Assembly (NCBI GenBank): GCA_964019335.1
Contig: OZ025723.1
Span: forward strand, 310,001 to 374,000
Source: Diplonema japonicum
Taxonomy: Eukaryota; Euglenozoa; Diplonemea; Diplonemida; Diplonemidae
Reading direction: 5' to 3'
DNA length: 64,000 bases
Under the pieces are notes generated by a model. The model was given only the letters and a program-made list of their open reading frames with translations, had not been told where the DNA came from and did no database searches. The stretch's first letter is position 1; every line of letters begins with the position of its first letter. This document shows, one piece after another, positions 29,001 through 38,100 of this stretch. Made by a program: the position numbers and the translations under genes.

Positions 29001-31585
29001 TGCTCATTTTGAACACACCGAAGATTTTGAAGGGGCTGCGCAGGAACGTGCCGATTAACAGCAAGGTTCCGAAGAAGGCTCAGTGCGTGGTGGCGGACAG
29101 GTACGTCGGCATGCAAGCCATGCATCTTGTCTTCGCTTACGCACTCATCTTCGTCATAACTTGGATCGTCTGTGTCCTGCTGCTGACCCCAGGCTTTGTG
29201 AAGCATGTGTACAACACGTACGGCACTGTCATCATCACTGCCGTGGTAACATCGTTGGGCGCAGTAATACTGGAAAACTACGTCAAGTTCAATTGGACTG
29301 CCGGGTCGCGGGTCACAAAGCCTATTAAGTATTCAAGATGGCAGCTGTTTGCCCTGGCACTGCACGCAATCTCGGGCGCCGTGAGCACTATTGTGAGATG
29401 GGTCAAAGCCATCGTGGCACAGACACTACTCTTCGCCAGACTGGACCTCGACCTCTTTCCATCTGCGTTAAATTTCCTCGACATCGGCTACTGGTCGTAC
29501 CACTCGATGATTTATGTAGACGAGGTGCACAACAACCCCATCTTGCGCACCTTTGTGGGCATCCTCTTAACAGACAGAACCGTGCGAGTCGAGCAACGCA
29601 AGCTCAACACAGTACCGCTCACGTCATACGTGAAGCTGACCCCCACCAGGGTCCGTGCTGCAGGAGAATGCGAAGTGAAGGAGGTGGTGCTGTACACGGA
29701 CAGCGATGTACGGTACCCTTCGGGAGAGCCTCTGGTGCTGCTTAAGAATGAAGGGAAGGTCCCCCTGAAGTACTACAGGTCGCCGTTCCCCGTCGAAGGC
29801 CCCAGGAAGCAAGGTGAAGGCTGCTACATGTGCGGATCAAGCAGAGTGAACGAGTACTACTCTTGTGAGCCCTCGCAAGATGAAGGATACTTGTTTGTAC
29901 GTGTTGTGTGTATTGAGGTAAAGGACGGAAAGGAAGTCTGCAGTGATCACGAGGGGTTTGAAGCCACTTACAGCAGACAAGTGAACGAAGCAGCGTGCAG
30001 GGTAAACGGGACGGTCAGCACACGATTGTCGGAGCGGGCGTTTGTCAGTTCGTATAAGTTGTTTGGCGACGACCTACCAAAGAAATGGCGTCTACTGGGG
30101 AGCCTGGACGCGGAGGTGTGGATCACCATCCATGAAGAGGAGTCCAAGGCGGAAGGCGACGACACGTGGCACACTGTAAACAGTGACTTGCGGTCCTGCC
30201 TAGCAGTGTGTACAGTGTGCTACAAGAACAAGGCGGTGAAGGAAGGGGAGAAGCGTTGCCTGAGGAAGGTGGCTGTGAAGCCCGTTGCTTCGATGCTGTT
30301 CTCCTTCCAGCGCCCTCTCATTCTCGAGATCGACGGCCCCCCCGTCCGACTGCGGGGCTACTCCGTCGTCACCAACAACAGCTCCATGAACACAGACCCC
30401 TTGTCGTGGACGCTGGCAACGGCTGCATCAACATCGTCTACATGGGCCGTCTCTCATCACGTCCGTGAAGCTCCCATGCCGCACACTCGCGAGGCCTCTA
30501 CGCCCGTCTTCCCATGCTGGTTGGTCCCCTCCACTATTGCAAACTTGTCGTTTATGGAAAAACTCTCCCGCAAGGAGGTGCTCTTGCCTGCCATCAAACA
30601 GATGATGATCGTGCGCAGCAAGCACTTATCAGGGTACGAGGGCAAGTCACTGCTGACCGGGGATCTGAACGAAGCCCGCGGCGACAGTGTGTTCGCAAGC
30701 AACGTGGAGAGAGCGGCGTACCGAAGCATGATATGCAGGAAGGGGAAATGGTCGTTGGCGTTCATGCTCGTGATGAACCCGTCGATGATAAAGGAGAGAA
30801 AGAACGCAAGGGAACTGGGTGCAGACAACACAGCGGCGAAGACGGTGTCGTTCGAAAGCGCAGCAGTGGTGTTGAGGGAGGGGATCAATCCGAGGTGGAG
30901 GGAGGGCGAGGTGGTGCAAGGTGCCCCGGGGAGGAGGAAAAGCAGGTTTAAACCACGACTGCGAAGCAATCACACCATCAACCTGCACAAAGAGACCAAC
31001 ACACACACTGCAACACTGACCGTTTCATGCAAGGCATGCCAAGTCTTCGACGGCGTCTACAGACGAAGAGAACAAGTCACGAATCTCATCGTCACAGAGG
31101 ACACGCCAGTATCTATAGAACCAGGGACAGTTGCCACCCTTCTCAAAGCATATGTTGGTGTCACCGACGTCACCAAAGAGGTTAAAGGTCTCCTGCAAGG
31201 CGGAGGTGGGAGACTCGCCCTTTCAAGAAAATCCGAGAAGGGGTGCATCGACCTCGCAAAGAAGTCAACCGGCTTCAACATTGCTACAGGTGAAGCCGTA
31301 ACCCACTCTCTTACCGTTGTTTACACCACTGCCGTGTGGCAGTGCGACGATCTCGCGTCTCATAGTTCAGGTGCCCTTCCTTCTGTGTTGTGTAAGGTTG
31401 GGGGTGTGTGGTGTATTTCTCCTCCTGTCCCTGCCCCTGGTTTCTCCTATTCATACGTTACTTCTTCACCTTCATCTTCTCCCGCCCCTTCTTCTTCCTT
31501 GAAGTGGTGTGCGTGGTGCGCTGAAACGCAAAAGTGGCACTACGACACGCCAATTGAGATTTCCATTTCGAGTTCAACAAAATAA
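23069..31585 (+). CDS. Giant membrane protein: Ig/invasin-like ectodomain plus STRA6-like membrane region
   Basis: A single open frame of 2838 residues. A cytoplasmic head (1-90) precedes a membrane span at about 94-114. Residues about 130-1415 are beta-rich, with repeated units ending in patterns like NGVAxF and GxYxLxF, as in Ig-like/invasin-type repeats, and many N-glycosylation sites (INITTQ and similar). Spans cluster at about 1423-1500, then 1852-1880, 1960, 2016-2040, 2050-2070 and 2092-2115. The last part reads FARLDLDLFPSALNFLDIGYW, which strongly recalls the STRA6/RBP-receptor family (DLSLLP...LDPGYYTY). A 700-residue C-terminal region with CYMCGSS and other cysteines follows. STRA6 moves retinol; the ligand here is unknown. 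No intron is needed. Confidence 0.68.
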   Translation: MKNREVWRRSTTELNIEELPTEHKEDNGERTTCCFGMGGVLGKSSQVENEKELLNADEIRDEPTVVRETKFYVVPEDMVKGLFGDLLYNMHRDFLLGLLIFAFVVSFLLLWIIAVDIFDINGTNKYTASFQKEPPASATTGVPMPGFSVVVTDKNLAKISGAEVNILAFPSEAFSLNITLPTGIPIHTRDSNCLTHMYGDATMHNPMDSVLCTTPTHGGKATTNGDGVAHFSEFSINGGPAVMYSLIFSVEMPSSLIETGDTVVGSFLEWQVSVRSPVREVTVPTPMPDSVVVGTLVPVVIKTVLEFSGNASVAINATNLLQPVVLSASITGRHYPIKSLQPLAAIREHALTVFSITSRNITIDSVTVASVTTVTATIRMHVVADWAVGSLMYPAVYYCGEYMFIGPVLGNEVMRPILYRPVTVAAGITSVIVESELDTNITEGELSKEIKIRLVGGTEHARVLVVASKFNGMQFPPFWHTEGTTEVQRYKHLIKPYSSSCESVVGEGTNYTCTIAIRFSENGLPGRYGVEFHAGDAVSAVWEVNVLSSVLLVTPSFAEAPWSGNGRTFTVGVPWDNTPSFYVSNAAGAPVSGKAVVVSASSDIGISYESHASGSSGTISFANLVFTYAKRSGVYNLSFTVDKKVAFVVPVTVQYGSAASLVRCTHVEVVGAVPSSITRGDTTAGITVMALNAFGVALPNVDLWAQLGHDTGIYPPVNFASGNLTTDYWPGASRYSPVQTTGLSGTAVIPLNFDVALSAPLTLYMSCGSTMHPSEGVTVGLESVLPSVEPTMTAESANAWRFSTPANISSFAVVAVQHPRKLSDVFYSVPPSSNIGTQPVIQVDAKNTPGVYVFAVWNYGQWSTMFTVTAVSEVAELRVQRISSSVEEVVSPGSSTKQGVPFAIQPQVLVLDSAGNPVSGVRVVAVIGHPEVSTNAFYVPSALYFGCLALMLSSGPERPISEVSDANGVANFNSLGIVGGTSPLTVTYVFLNINEGGTNGIYVHEALPRNLTDVTNVHLTSQPSPVATPGGRLRLPPVATVLNNANVPYVFAIGTLDVIPFNASSTLRGFISSKGDIHAGLGALSFTNTVFLPSSDIGQYRLRVITPGSVGDTTSIMLTRDPHVLQLEVAPPTRIMVGTPFKVVLNARLADGTGVPGVVIRSSLINRDYGTKCYGSSCGVVHAASLIGTTDVFGMAEFHIVVMEAMAGKYRLEFTARRGVDSILGAATSLKETSMLYGGSRLPSGMLDAQPPQFQSYLATRVKASVKSLASSLLTRAIHAAKTIVTKTPDFQVFNEVMLVNITTQPVLDPSSSEYTSKFGSDYGVFDVQPVITILGVNGGPLVGKSVTVSVLPIAAKVVVDWDKTKRTDVNGTYTFSGLRLNDTLPGPYQLVFHCDGEQSEISAEVYLLSHLEIIDFGSMYVRILIIVLILLPWLMANLPGSSVAWTRLAFALSGLMPLIVITIIPGVFDSTQLFVQLTLYLTSALWGGVTLLLVRLAYNQVMKSYFDEDVKVVNTYRYVRWLGKMIPFSSEEEIHEYREQLTLSSLGIFRRFALFLYNQYLGVFYGCSVPLTGTKHQYTWEITSGVTLHHSPNAYHVPMDAFKWQLGAFGSSNEEEKSKVCMQITGVSHYSKLTCHADGFRMVVTEFTGAEIDGLYFANDTSMINTCVACFVMAGSRDAVASLISEKLAGKTFLETYGIGRMKYIEDGRIRRDNTAGWTWKDSLKVKLHFAVAPIIVELESFRTTAFGTEAGRQNVGDKEEEIDETDDEADDDAMKVGRVWVQHRIPDEIRMSSGEPFPVFWSPNYDADTNLVLKENAPQDLNRVALDSTKPEHGGLPEDIVEPVYLPFRFLVCSSICVVVIVVMAFLTWWLYNLFVIYLTKLQNKIPKPPEMTPQEEEQINTDLQDGLTTAIETLAETDNKFYFLTAFIPTIESIDFISIWKWWYNVAHDMIKTAKTSGVIATVTGSLAMAANWVMLILNTPKILKGLRRNVPINSKVPKKAQCVVADRYVGMQAMHLVFAYALIFVITWIVCVLLLTPGFVKHVYNTYGTVIITAVVTSLGAVILENYVKFNWTAGSRVTKPIKYSRWQLFALALHAISGAVSTIVRWVKAIVAQTLLFARLDLDLFPSALNFLDIGYWSYHSMIYVDEVHNNPILRTFVGILLTDRTVRVEQRKLNTVPLTSYVKLTPTRVRAAGECEVKEVVLYTDSDVRYPSGEPLVLLKNEGKVPLKYYRSPFPVEGPRKQGEGCYMCGSSRVNEYYSCEPSQDEGYLFVRVVCIEVKDGKEVCSDHEGFEATYSRQVNEAACRVNGTVSTRLSERAFVSSYKLFGDDLPKKWRLLGSLDAEVWITIHEEESKAEGDDTWHTVNSDLRSCLAVCTVCYKNKAVKEGEKRCLRKVAVKPVASMLFSFQRPLILEIDGPPVRLRGYSVVTNNSSMNTDPLSWTLATAASTSSTWAVSHHVREAPMPHTREASTPVFPCWLVPSTIANLSFMEKLSRKEVLLPAIKQMMIVRSKHLSGYEGKSLLTGDLNEARGDSVFASNVERAAYRSMICRKGKWSLAFMLVMNPSMIKERKNARELGADNTAAKTVSFESAAVVLREGINPRWREGEVVQGAPGRRKSRFKPRLRSNHTINLHKETNTHTATLTVSCKACQVFDGVYRRREQVTNLIVTEDTPVSIEPGTVATLLKAYVGVTDVTKEVKGLLQGGGGRLALSRKSEKGCIDLAKKSTGFNIATGEAVTHSLTVVYTTAVWQCDDLASHSSGALPSVLCKVGGVWCISPPVPAPGFSYSYVTSSPSSSPAPSSSLKWCAWCAETQKWHYDTPIEISISSSTK

Positions 31586-31704
31586 AACAAAAAAGAATTT
31601 TTTTTTTTCTTCGTCCTATTTTTTCTTCAATTGTTGCTACCCTCCATTTGATTACTCTGTTAAACAGATCCCACCGTGGAAATAAAAGACGTTGTGTTGT
31701 GTAT

Positions 31705-31751
<47 letters not shown>

Positions 31752-31897
31752 TGAATAAAAAGAAAGAAAGAAAAACAATATATTGATTAATGAATTGTTA
31801 CTGCGAAGAGTAATGGTAGCATTGTTTGGGCTTATTCTACAGATTAATCCCGGCTGTGCACCACACAAAACTCTCTTTTTTTTCCCCCCCTTCTTTT

Positions 31898-31930
<33 letters not shown>

Positions 31931-32134
31931 TTTACCAAGAAAAAGAAGATTTTTTTTTAAAAAAAAGTACGAGTCTTAGAAAAAAAAGAAAATGACTACA
32001 AAAAAAAAAGGAAAGAAAAAAAACAGATTTTTGATTTTTCCTTCTCCCCTCCCCTCTCTTTTAGACAATTTAAAACAAAATTTTTACACCAACAGTAAAA
32101 AACAAAAAAAAAGAAGAAAAAAAAGCATGTGAGA
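31586..32134. other. Intergenic low-complexity spacer with the longest T run
   Basis: No gene seen. T run of 43 at 31706-31748, further T runs near 31909-31933. A start-stop pair ATG-TGA at 32127-32132 lies two bases before the next start codon. Confidence 0.7.
32127..32132 (+). promoter_or_regulatory. Minimal upstream start-stop (ATGTGA)
   Basis: An ATG followed directly by TGA ends two bases before the main ATG at 32135, in another frame. Such minimal upstream frames can stall ribosomes or lower initiation downstream. It matters only if the transcript starts upstream of 32127, which is not known. Confidence 0.35.
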
Positions 32135-35100
32135 ATGGCTGTTCGTGTGGAGACGCAGAAGCCATGTGTTTCAAAAGAGGGGAATGACTGGAGGTGTGTA
32201 GGATGGGTTCCTGGAGAGGGGTTGTTGCTGCACGCAGTCGACCCCAAAGCTGAAAAGGTGAGGGCGAAGCTAGGGATAATATCAGAGGGGGGAGGGAAGC
32301 TCAAGACAACTGTTGCGCTGGGAAATAAACTTGATCCTGCTTTCATTTCTAAAGCATACAAAGTAGCTTTGTCATCAGACGGCCGGTACCTAGCAATGGT
32401 GGGCATTCGTAAGCAGATTGGAGGATACCTTGCCATATGGGGCAAAGACGGACCTAAGAACCCGGTTGTCCACCAAGACTTTGACTCACCCACCCCTGCT
32501 CCCGTTATTTTCGGGAACGATAAGAAGATCCGTCCGCAGGCCATTGCCGTTGCACCCCTTGGCACCCATGTAGTAGTTTTAACTGCTGATTCGACCATCT
32601 TCATCTGGCACTGCACCAAAAAACACCAAGAGGAATGGGCGGGGGTTTGGTGCCGGCTCCCTCCGGACTCCCTGCTCCCCCCCGCCGCCTTCGATGTCTC
32701 ATTCACCACCTCTTCTGAATTTTGCCTAACCTCTGCTCGGCTCGCCCCTGCCACTGTCGCCTGTGACCCTTTACAAGCCTTCCAAGAAACTGTCACCAAA
32801 GACGCGAAGGGGCAGTTTCTCGCGTGTGACAGGTACGGGAAAGTGCCGCACTCAGGTGGTGATAAGATTCAACGGTTGTGCCTCACGCTCACACATCGTG
32901 TAAGCGTCCTGAGCAACTTCGAGAAGCCGCCGCCAGGCCGTTATGTGGACCTCAACGACGGGCTCAGCGAGTACGCCACGCCCGTCTCCGAAGAAGAAGC
33001 CATTGCACAACGGGACATCCCAAGCATGAAGTGGGACGAGAGCGGCACGCTTGTGGCTCTGATTCTGCTGCTTAAAAGGTCACGTATTATATTTACAGTG
33101 CCCGGTGCCAGCTCCTGCCACACAGTGGACCTTCCCACCGAGCTCGAGACCCCCTCCGCCCTTGCATGGGTCAGCAACGGTCTCTTTGTGGCATGCTCCG
33201 ACAGAGCAGGACGCATCGTCCTCGTGTCACGGTTGGGCACCGTCACAAAGCTTCTAAACAAAAATGAGGGAGTACCATGTTTGTCGTTTGGCTGCCCTGC
33301 AGGGGTCGGCTCCATCGTGTCGCATACCACGCCAAAGGGGACGTCCCTGGCAATGAGCAACGGGAACACTGTGTTGCAGGTCGCTGTGTATTCTGGTCCG
33401 GAACTGGGACAAATAGTTCGCGAAAGAAAGCTGCCTGACTGGATAGAGGACCCCCCGACAGCGGTGAGGCTACTGGGTAGTCTCAGCTGGCTGGTGAATG
33501 GCCTGGATGTTGGTGTCCTCTGTAGTTCTATCACAGGACTGATATCCAAAACAGCGACAAGCACAGGCTCCGTGGAGGCGCAGATCGTGGCACTTGTGAA
33601 CACGTACAAGGCATCCATAAAGGGCATGTGGTGGGTTGTAAACACGCTTAACGTCACAGCCATCCCTATCCTGCGAGAGCTCTGTCGCCACATGACCGGC
33701 ATCCTTCTCAAGAACCTGTGCGAGACGCTCATCTTCGAAGCCGCCTCCAGCGATGTCATCCTGTCGTTGGACACAGCGTACCATTGCATTGGGTGGGCGG
33801 AAAACGCACTTAAGGAGATGTCTGCAGCAATGTTGGCACACGCGACTACATACTCCGGTCTTGAGCAAGCTGACTGGGTGCTGAAGGAGTACTGGGTTTC
33901 CCTGATGACATACGTGTCCAACGCCGTGAGGGACACTAAGGGAAAAGACAAAGAAGGCCTAGAGATCCTGTGCCAGGCAGTCCGAACACAGCTGAAGGAG
34001 CACCAAGAGGCACGGCTTGACATAAATGTACTGGAACCGTCGGAGATGACAGAGCTGCACAAAGGGCACAACGCTTTCATGTCGGGCAAGGGGGACTTTG
34101 GGGTAGTGCACTACCTCGCGTGTAACAAGTACGAGTGTGCCGTGACCTCCTACATGATACACCAGAAGCTATCAGACAGCATCGACCTTGTTATGAAGCT
34201 GATATCCGAATCCACTGAAAAGTGGGGCACACGGGGGCTACTCTATGCACCCACACTTCTTGGAAGCACCACCACCTCCCGTGTGGCTGAGGCAATGTCT
34301 AAGCTGCTCGCGGGTATTCTTCACAACTGCACAATACAAGCTCTGCCACCCATCTTCTGCGACTCTGACACACAGCTAGTGACACTCAACTCCACAATGG
34401 TGAGGTACTCCACGTTGTCTAATGAAGCTGTCAAGCAGGCGGGCGCGCACTTCGCTAAGCTGACAAATGAGAAGACAGCTGAGCTGAGCGCCGAGCTGTG
34501 GTGTGCCTCTGGCTTCCCTTTGGAGTCTCTGCACACTGCCATGTGCGCCAAGCTGTCGCAGACTGCGGAAGGCATCATGAAGCTGCTGCTGTGGCAGGTG
34601 CGGTCGCAAGATAGCTGGAGCCACTACTTCTCCGACATCACCCTTCCGTGCCACAAGGGCGCTGCGAAGACCAGTGCAGAGCAGTTCAACACCTATGAAG
34701 CATGCCGCATGGCTGTCAAGAAACAAATGCTGAGCACTGACACCACTGCGAAGCTCTACATGCACACTGCAGGGCAAGACCGCGCAGTGCGCGCGGGGTG
34801 GGTGTGCCCATCGTGCGTCAATTCGCTCCTCTCGTTCTTCCTCTTCCAAAACTTCCGGTCAGCTGAACCCAGTGCAGCACAGCGCATCCTCACTTTCGGC
34901 ATCTCTGAAGAACCCATGAGGCAGGTTGCAGCAGCACACTTGCTGAAAACTGCGTACGCTATCATCACACAGCTCCCTACGTTCTCCTTAAAAGTAGTCT
35001 TCACAGACGTGCCATCGCCTGTTGTCATCATGCATCAAGTGTTAGGCGGGGAACCAAAGGTGAGCGACGAGCTGAGCAAGATTATGATGAGCGCAAGCCC

Positions 35101-38100
35101 TCTTGTGGTCGAGGCAACCAACACTGAGCGTGCGATGCTGGCCGTGCAGCATGCCGCGAAGCTGCTAGCATGGGCCATTGTGTGCTTGTGTCCGTCGACT
35201 AAGGATTCACGAGGAAGTGTAGAAATATTACAGGTTCTAAAGCGGTACAAGAGAATCACGCGAAAGGAAGAAGGCGCCGTAGGTCTTGTCAAGCAGTTGA
35301 GACAGATCTTGAGATACGCTTGGTGCTTGCAGGTGTGGCACCGCATGCACTCACAGCTTAAGGTAGAGACGCAAGTCCTAGCAGTACCGGGGGGCATTGT
35401 AGAGGCTGTTGTTGAGATGCGGGGCGAAGGCGCTTTGTGGGCGTCAAAGCTACCCACTTTCGCCAACGACGTGTGGCCTATAGAGATGGCACAGGGCGCT
35501 ATCCTGTCTTCAATAGAGCTCTGCAACGACACAAAGCGAGTCCTCGAGTGCCTTAGGAAGAGCTTTTACGAGCGGGCAGAGATGGACACTGTCTACACCA
35601 TAGCACAGGTGCGCAAGGCACAATATAGAAGGATAGTTAAAGAGTTGCGGAGCGAACAACAAGAGAAACTTCCGGATGAGCAGATGGAGTACTTTGACAT
35701 GTTCAGGAGCAGGAAGGTTGTTATCTCGCCAGAGACTGCTGTAGAGGGGCTCGAGCACCTAGACAGCGAGGGCACGACGTGGACACATGAGATTGATGAT
35801 GACTTCTGGAACTTCGTCGACAATGTGATGAACGAAGACCTGTTCCTGCAGCGGGACGGGGCGGGTAGCACGCCGCGAGAAGGTTGGAAGGAGCTTGTCG
35901 TGCTCGGGAGGTTGTTAGCCTCGCGTGGTGACAAAAATGAAACACTTGTGCTACCATACGGCATGCGTACCAACGGCGAGAAGGCAATCTACAAAGGTAC
36001 CCCCAGCACCGAGACCCCATCGGGTGGCAGCGTTGCTGCTGGCCCCACTGCTACTGCCACTGCTGCTGCTGCTGCCCCTGCTCCAGCCCCTCCTGCACCG
36101 TCTCCCTCAGCCAGCCAAGTTGTTGATCCAAGCCCCGCAGCAGAAGGCAAAACAGCACCTTCGGTCGCTCTAATAGCAACACCTTCACAGGCGCCTCTTC
36201 TGCGGAAGGGGTCAAGGATCGACAACAAATCAATCGAGAATGGTTCTGCTCCGCGGCAGAATTCTCCTTCTGCTTCCCCTCTCCGTGTTACTTCTGCGGC
36301 ATCTGTTGCACCGACACCCGCCCCCATTAGTACCCTTACCAAATGTAAAGCAGGGGACCATCTCCACCTGCCTGCTGTGGCGGAGGTAAAATATATGTCA
36401 CCGTCTCCTGTGGCAAAGAGGACGAAGCCGAAGGCCAAACGGGCACCTTTTGACCCGACACTGCCTTATGAACTGCTCCCTGTCGACCACGGTGGGCTGT
36501 TACTGGATGTGAGCTTGACGCCCACCAACTCGACGCCCTCGTCTCCATTGTTGCCGTACCACACACCCAAACGCATCTTATCGTCACCTGTGGACTCGCC
36601 TTTGGCAGTTAGGCGTGCGCTGCTGGCGTCGCCGCAGCACTCAGTGTCGCGTGCTGCTGTTTCCAATGCAGTGGCTGCCCTTTCCCCTAGCCGAGCCACA
36701 CGCACCCCGAGGCGTGGTGTGCCCCCCTCCGACACTGCCACGACCATGACCACTACAGACGGTGGCACCTCGTACAGCAATCCCGCCACTACTATTACGG
36801 CAACCACTATGACAGCCACACAAGCACCTTCGTCTTCCATCTCTGTATCTCTTCCTGACCCTGTCGCCGCATTGGAGCGGTCACTGACACCCCCGAGGAA
36901 CAGAAGAGAGAAAAACCGCAAAAAGGACAGGCCAAAAAAGGAGAACAACGAAGAAGCGCGCCATGACAACCGTGGTGTAGGGCAGGTGCACTACCACTAC
37001 AGCGAAACAACACATGCAGGGGCAGGGCAAGTGGGACACGAAGCTCCGAAGGCAACAAGACGCAAGCTTGAGAAGCATAGTCACGGACATGACCACAGTA
37101 GCGGGAAGCAGTGTAAGAAATGCGGAAAAAACAAGAAGAAGGACCGGCCTACGCTGAAGGAGATGCTCTTGAATCCGAATGAGCCCGTTCAGGTACCCAG
37201 TAACACTGTCGGGAAGACTATGCACAGAGTGCAAGCTGCGGCCGAAAAGCCCAACAACTTTGGGTTCTTGACTGCCAATTCTCGAGTATCAATGCCGGAA
37301 CCGCCGCCGCCACTCCCGCAGCCAATACTGCTCAGGCCGCAGCCTGCACCTGTTCTACCCCCGAGAACTCCCGCGCCTCTCAGTGACAGTTACGCATTGC
37401 CCAAGCCGGCAATGCAGCATTCTTCCCCTCTGGTTCCTCCTCTACCACAGGCAACCACACTAGCCCCTGTGGCATCACCCGAGCCTACTTCTCTGCCTGC
37501 ACCTAAAACACCGCTGGCGGCCAGACCTTTGGAGAGTTCTGTAGTAGCTCCGCAGCCCGTGGATGAGATAACCAAGGCCAGCATTGCACTCTCGCCGATG
37601 AAGACACCTGATTTAGAGGCCAGAGAGGGCATGCCTACCAGTCCGCTCTACCCTGCACAGAAGAAGGACATCACAAACGACCCGATGAGCCCCGAGCAAG
37701 TGGAGCTGCTGGAAAGGCAGATATCCATGAAGGAGCTGGAGAACAGACGCGTGATGACTCCTGCCGAGGCTGCCATAAAGACGCCCATAGCTCCTGCGCC
37801 GCTACCTGCGACAAGACAGACGATCACCACACCTGCACCTGAAGCACAGCCGCAACATGCGTCTACACAAGACACGGAGACTCTTGTCGGACAGCCTGTG
37901 CTGACTGCTACTGAGGAACTGCTGTATGCCAAGTATATCAGGCACTTGGGCATCACATCGGCCGATGCAGTCATCACTGGTGGTGTACCCGTTGTCACAC
38001 GGTACGAGCCATCTGTGGCAGCTGGCCCAGGGGACGTCCCAGGCACTGTAAATGAAGTCAACTTGAAGCATGAAGCATTGCAGCAAGCTGAGAAGCAACA

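Noticed and set aside
32941-34089. Minus-strand open frame of 382 codons opposite the giant propeller gene
   Set aside because: It lies entirely opposite a well-supported + strand exon, has no recognisable domain, and reflects codon bias of the coding strand.
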